A stretch of DNA of 64,000 bases from Cyanobacteria bacterium FACHB-471 (GTDB lineage: Bacteria; Cyanobacteriota; Cyanobacteriia; Elainellales; Elainellaceae). Below are positions 60,554 to 64,000 of this stretch, piece after piece. The position numbers were made by a program, and so were the translations under genes. Below the pieces are notes generated by a model. That model saw only the letters and a list, made by a program, of their open reading frames with translations. It was not told where the DNA came from and made no database searches. Each line of letters starts with the position of its first letter. The first letter of the stretch is position 1. The stretch spans positions 62,001 through 126,000 of the forward strand of contig JACJOC010000020.1 of the NCBI GenBank assembly GCA_014695345.1, given 5' to 3'.

Positions 60554-60634
60554 ACAACCGAGTAAATGACACTTGAAGGTAAAGCAAATCGGCAAGTTGA
60601 AGCAATGTAAAAGGCTGCATTCCTTCTGCAAGCC

Positions 60635-60779
60635 ATCACATTGCTTTTGCACCTATTACACTACGTCTGTATGGCATCACACTGCTTCTGTGTAACATCG
60701 CCTTGCTTCTGTAAGTCATCACATTGCTTCTGCGAGCTTTACATTGCTTCTGTAAGTCATCACATTGCTTCTGTAGGCG
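60635..60779. repeat. 21-bp tandem repeat array in a divergent promoter region
   Basis: Seven units of 20-21 bases with consensus ATCACATTGCTTCTGTAAGTC, plus a degenerate one before 60635. Units 3 to 7 are most alike. The length equals two helical turns, so equivalent bases face one side of the DNA. It lies in the 381-base region between the divergent solute-binding gene and the gene at 60935; no CRISPR-type spacers. Nothing else is recognisable in this region. Confidence 0.85.
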
Positions 60780-60934
60780 ATCGCATTAGGATTGCAGCGG
60801 CGATCGCCGCTTCTTTTGTTAGCTGTTACCTGGGTATGGGCAGGTTGATGCTTTCGTTACCAAAAGTGCATCTTATGGTGTCGTCCGAGAATGTCCTGAG
60901 CTACCATCGGCATTAAGAGTACGTTGGATCGAAT

Positions 60935-61510
60935 ATGGCTGAACCTAATCTGACTCCAGAAGACGTGTCCACCGAAGAGTTAACCTTCGAGCAGGCGATC
61001 GCCCTTACTCAATCCCTTCTAACGCAAATGGAGCAGGGCAAACTGTCAGAGGCAGAAACTGGAGAGGCGATCGCCGCCCTAGTGGGCAGCATGAATGGGG
61101 CACGCGGATTCTTTGTCACCTATTTGTCAGATGAACGGGCGATCGCTGACCACCCTGCAGAAGCGGTGATGCAGGCATTGCAAACGTCGCCAGAGATCGT
61201 GGCAGACCTGCTGGTGAAAAATTTGGCAATGTCGTCCGCAATGGCGATTACTCATCGGCGTAACGGCAATGAGGAGATGGCGCAGGGGTCGGATCGGGTG
61301 CGATCGCGCACTGCTTACCTGATCGAGAAACTTCAGTTGGCAGCCATCATCGAGAAAGCGCAAAAGCTGCACGAAAGCGCCTCTACTGGGTTGGGCGAAT
61401 ACAAAGCCTTTTTGGATCGCTGGGGCTACGATGCTGAGCAGCGTCAGGTCATTCAGCAGAGCATGGAAGGGGCGATCGGCTTGGCGACGGATGATTCTGT
61501 TAGCGAGTAA
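60935..61510 (+). CDS. Helical protein of unknown function
   Basis: 191-residue soluble protein, mostly helical and acidic, no signal or membrane helix. Segments: LTFEQAIALTQSLLTQMEQGKLSEAETGEAIAALVGSMNGARGFFVTYL, RAIADHPAEAVMQALQT, SSAMAITHRRNGNEEMAQGSDRV, and KLHESASTGLGEYKAFLDRWGYD. I do not recognise it, but the pattern looks like a conserved cyanobacterial family. Its last 58 bases are antisense to the end of the O-antigen ligase gene. Confidence 0.78.
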   Translation: MAEPNLTPEDVSTEELTFEQAIALTQSLLTQMEQGKLSEAETGEAIAALVGSMNGARGFFVTYLSDERAIADHPAEAVMQALQTSPEIVADLLVKNLAMSSAMAITHRRNGNEEMAQGSDRVRSRTAYLIEKLQLAAIIEKAQKLHESASTGLGEYKAFLDRWGYDAEQRQVIQQSMEGAIGLATDDSVSE

Positions 61511-62757
61511 ATGCCCGCAAGAATAATCCAGTTCAGTACATTAATTCGGGCATCGTAAAACGTCACGTCAAACAGGGCAAAGGCAACGCAGCCCCAAAAG
61601 GCAAAGAGATAGCCGAGCATCAGGGGGCGATCGCTAGCCGCTAGTTGCTTTGTCACCAACAGGTGCACTGCCCGAAAACAAACGTAGCCAACTACAACCG
61701 TCAAACCAACCATCACCAACAATCCAGCTTCAGAAGCTAGCAATAACCAAAAGTTGTGTGGATGAAAGATTTTGTCAAAGACCGGATCAATAATGCGAGC
61801 GGGATAAAGGAATTTGTAATTTCCTAAGCCCCATCCCAACAGCGGACGTTCCCTAATCAATTCCAGCGCAATTTGCCAAACTCCGACTCTTGGATCATCC
61901 GTTAGCCCTTCCAGGGAAACAGCCCGACCGCCAATTCCCACAAGCGCAGCAGCAACCACCACTGCCAACAGGCTTAAAAGTCCGCTAATTAAAACCGTTC
62001 GATTCGTTTTGACAAAAAGGCTGAAGACCACAAGCTGAGAAATTGCAATCAGCATTCCGTTGCGTGAACCGGAACTAAAAATACCTAATAGATTCAGATA
62101 AACTGCCGCATAGACGAGCCAACCAGGTGGATAAAGCCGCTGCAATTTTCTGGAGCGATCGGCAACTCCTCTCTGTTGCACCGATTGCAGCAAAATCAAT
62201 CCTAAACCCAGCCCTAAAATTAAAACTAAGTAGCTCGCTAAAGCATTGGGATGTTCAAACATAACCATTGCTCTGCCTTTATGTGGTGCAGAACGAAGCC
62301 AATCAATAAATTGCCATCGCTGAATAGAACCTGGAATATAGGGCGATTTGATCAGATATTCAACAAAAGCAACAATATTAACTGGAATAGAAGTAATTAC
62401 TAAATCTATTGCAAGCTGCTCTAACTTTCCTGAACCCTTGAATAGAAAGGGAAGAAAAGCAAAAAAGACAAAAAAAGGCAAAAAGTTAGTCAGTTGTAGA
62501 AAAGCTTCCTCTCTACTAAAAGCAAATGCAGAACTTAAAATCATCAGTCCGCTAACAGCCAGCAAACTAATACAAATTGAGGATCTCAAAACGGTCTTGT
62601 AGAAATTTCTAATCAGAAAAACAAGAACGAAGAACAATCCCAAAAAACTCAGGTAACTGAGATAGGGCAAACCAATAAAACTGAATCGCGCAACTTTTTG
62701 ATAAAACCGAAAGGCTTGACTCTCGACCATTGACCCCTCAGTAGGCTCCTTCCCCAA
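61453..62757 (-). CDS. O-antigen ligase / polymerase-like membrane protein
   Basis: Polysaccharide polymerase or ligase of the WaaL/Wzy_C type. 434 residues with about 11 hydrophobic segments. The large periplasmic loop region reads SGSRNGMLIAISQLVVFSLF (the conserved SGSR motif) and RVGVWQIALELIRERPLLGWGLGNYKF with the HPHNFWLLLASEAGLL His. This order is that of Wzy_C proteins. Its start overlaps the sugar-transferase gene by 20 bases, indicating an exopolysaccharide operon; its end overlaps the 60935 gene by 58 bases. Confidence 0.88.
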   Translation of the reverse strand: MGKEPTEGSMVESQAFRFYQKVARFSFIGLPYLSYLSFLGLFFVLVFLIRNFYKTVLRSSICISLLAVSGLMILSSAFAFSREEAFLQLTNFLPFFVFFAFLPFLFKGSGKLEQLAIDLVITSIPVNIVAFVEYLIKSPYIPGSIQRWQFIDWLRSAPHKGRAMVMFEHPNALASYLVLILGLGLGLILLQSVQQRGVADRSRKLQRLYPPGWLVYAAVYLNLLGIFSSGSRNGMLIAISQLVVFSLFVKTNRTVLISGLLSLLAVVVAAALVGIGGRAVSLEGLTDDPRVGVWQIALELIRERPLLGWGLGNYKFLYPARIIDPVFDKIFHPHNFWLLLASEAGLLVMVGLTVVVGYVCFRAVHLLVTKQLAASDRPLMLGYLFAFWGCVAFALFDVTFYDARINVLNWIILAGIYSLTESSVAKPIAPSMLC

Positions 62758-64000
62758 ATGCGACGACCCAAATTGTGCGAACTAAAATATAAACGTCTAG
62801 CCAGACCGACCAGTTTCGCACGTAATAGGCATCTAGATTGACTCGTTCTTCATAGGTGATGTTGTTGCGCCCGGAGACTTGCCAGAGTCCAGTCAGCCCA
62901 GGCGAAACCTTGGTGTAAAGAGCAAACTTGTCTCCATACCGCCAGATCTCTTCATCTACAATGGGGCGTGGCCCGACCAGACTCATTTCACCGCGCAAGA
63001 TGTTCCAGAGTTGGGGCAGTTCATCCAGGCTAGTGCGCCGCAAAAAGCGACCGACTCGCGTAACTCTGGGATCATCCATCAGCTTGTGATTTTTTTCCCA
63101 CGATTCTTTTAGCTCAGGATGCTGTTCTAAATGCTCTTGCAGCACTTTGTCAGCATTTTGTACCATCGAGCGAAACTTCCAGGCTTTGAAATAACGCCCT
63201 CCTTGCCCAATGCGAACCTGCCCATAGAAGATCGGCCCAGGCGAATCAAGTCGAATCAGCAGAGCAATTAGACCAATGAACGGCAAAATTAACAATCCGC
63301 CAATCAGAGTAGAAATCAGGTCCATCAAAAACTTGGCAAAGCGAGGACCAGGCAAGAGCAATTGCTGACGGACCTCTAGCCCCAATACGCCGCCCAGATC
63401 TTTGGCGGCAACCCAGAGACTAGAAAAGCCAAACAGGTCGGGAATGATCAGCAGATGGGCGAAGGTATGTCCGTAGCGTTCTAGCAGGTTCAACAGCCTG
63501 CCGCGTGGAACTCCAGGCATGGCCACGATCGCATAGGGAATTTGACGCGACTTAGCCAAAATGGGGGCTAACTCCAAGCCACCTACAACAGGCACATCGT
63601 GCAGCGATCCTTGCTTGTTAGGGTCGTCGTCCAGTACCAAAACAGGCTTTAGCCCAATTCCAGGACGACGCTTAAGCGTACGAATGACCAGATCTCCGGT
63701 TTTACCTGCCCCCAACACGAGAACAGGATAGCCCCACCATTTTTTGCCTGCAAAACAGTGGCGGACGAGCGCGCGATTTAGCTGCACCAGCACCAGAGAA
63801 AGCGCCCAGGCCATCAGAAAAACGCCTCTAGAGTAAACTTCTCCTTCGCGAAACAGGAAGATAGCTGCCCCCAGAGCCAAATAGATTAGGGTAGTCGTCA
63901 TGCTGGTCCAGCGCAGTTCGTCTACTGGACTGATAGCAACGCCAGGATAAAGCCCAACGGTGGCGTAAGCAAAAATAAATAAACCCAGGACGGGGTAAAG
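62738..64000 (-). CDS. WbaP-type undecaprenyl-phosphate sugar transferase, N-terminus beyond the window
   Basis: Initiates a polysaccharide repeat by putting a sugar-1-phosphate on undecaprenyl phosphate. The frame continues without a stop to the right edge (codons reading [20 protein letters not shown]), so the N-terminus is cut off. Visible: the tail of the membrane helices, a Rossmann-like domain ([17 protein letters not shown]), TM helix ([33 protein letters not shown]) and the bacterial sugar-transferase domain ([60 protein letters not shown]). It is upstream of, and overlaps, the O-antigen ligase-like gene by 20 bases. Confidence 0.93.
   Translation of the reverse strand, partial: LYPVLGLFIFAYATVGLYPGVAISPVDELRWTSMTTTLIYLALGAAIFLFREGEVYSRGVFLMAWALSLVLVQLNRALVRHCFAGKKWWGYPVLVLGAGKTGDLVIRTLKRRPGIGLKPVLVLDDDPNKQGSLHDVPVVGGLELAPILAKSRQIPYAIVAMPGVPRGRLLNLLERYGHTFAHLLIIPDLFGFSSLWVAAKDLGGVLGLEVRQQLLLPGPRFAKFLMDLISTLIGGLLILPFIGLIALLIRLDSPGPIFYGQVRIGQGGRYFKAWKFRSMVQNADKVLQEHLEQHPELKESWEKNHKLMDDPRVTRVGRFLRRTSLDELPQLWNILRGEMSLVGPRPIVDEEIWRYGDKFALYTKVSPGLTGLWQVSGRNNITYEERVNLDAYYVRNWSVWLDVYILVRTIWVVAFGEGAY

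Noticed and set aside
60635-60779. Tandem repeats considered as a CRISPR array, together with 10160-10341
   Set aside because: Units follow each other with no unique spacers and are too short.
60641-60916. 91-codon plus-strand frame with repeated HCFC motifs (SHCFCVTSPCFCKSSHCFC), which looks like a metal-binding protein
   Set aside because: The motif is just the translation of the 21-bp tandem repeat in one frame; no ribosome site and no continuation as a plausible domain.

Overview
The window comes from a cyanobacterium. The palindrome GCGATCGC (HIP1) recurs throughout, and the window encodes phycocyanobilin:ferredoxin oxidoreductase, cyanophycin synthetase and cyanophycinase, sucrose-phosphate phosphatase, a DevBCA-type exporter and GUN4-free, cyanobacterium-style Ser/Thr kinases. 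Nothing identifies the genus. It is chromosomal, with many housekeeping genes (rplS, tRNA-Trp, ruvA, map, grpE-dnaK-dnaJ, trmD, ispF, tatA).

Bases 1-10,350 are accessory DNA. Short genes of unrelated function lie almost all on the minus strand: an SDR oxidoreductase, a membrane protein, a rifampin ADP-ribosyltransferase (Arr), an NmrA-like reductase, two-gene GNAT/NmrA unit, a secreted protein, an alpha/beta hydrolase with an altered nucleophile, a sensor kinase and small unknown proteins. Between several of them are imperfect inverted repeats with the architecture of integron attC sites (best at 1362-1444, 1965-2051 and 4713-4798; weaker at 3485-3553, 5748-5794 and 8231-8323). No integron integrase is visible, so this looks like a cassette cluster lacking an integrase in view. 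A roughly 105-bp interspersed repeat and other duplications surround the sensor kinase. The region ends in a 20-bp tandem array next to ruvA.

Bases 10,385-24,200 hold ruvA, sucrose-phosphate phosphatase, an MFS transporter, aspartate aminotransferase overlapping a rhomboid-like protein that lacks the catalytic serine, a KefF/KefC-type potassium efflux pair, methionine aminopeptidase, a cupredoxin, and a five-gene nickel/cobalt ECF transporter operon (lipoprotein, NikL-like, CbiM, CbiQ, CbiO). rplS and tRNA-Trp follow. Bases 24,202-33,537 carry a devBCA exporter operon with a GNAT gene inserted between devB and devC, and a chaperone/ribosome cluster grpE-dnaK-dnaJ-tusA-rsgA.

Bases 34,035-39,277 are the pilB-pilT-pilC type IV pilus motor operon plus an unknown fourth gene. 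Then come a CPA2 antiporter, an aldehyde dehydrogenase, a response-regulator/histidine-kinase hybrid, an L,D-transpeptidase, an unknown membrane-anchored protein, and a 36-residue membrane peptide gene followed by a strong terminator. Bases 46,313-53,752 carry a PHP phosphoesterase, ispF, a SASA esterase and trmD on the minus strand, then cphB-cphA (cyanophycin turnover) on the plus strand and tatA.

Bases 53,835-64,000 contain two tandem Ser/Thr kinases with different membrane C-termini (one related to the lone membrane protein at 524-1348), pcyA, larB (nickel-pincer cofactor), a mosaic of palindromes, a family 5 solute-binding lipoprotein, a 21-bp tandem array in a divergent promoter region, a conserved unknown protein, an O-antigen ligase-like protein, and a WbaP-type sugar transferase running off the end. 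Nickel is a recurring theme (CbiMQO operon and LarB). Two enzyme-family members have Asn in place of the catalytic nucleophile.
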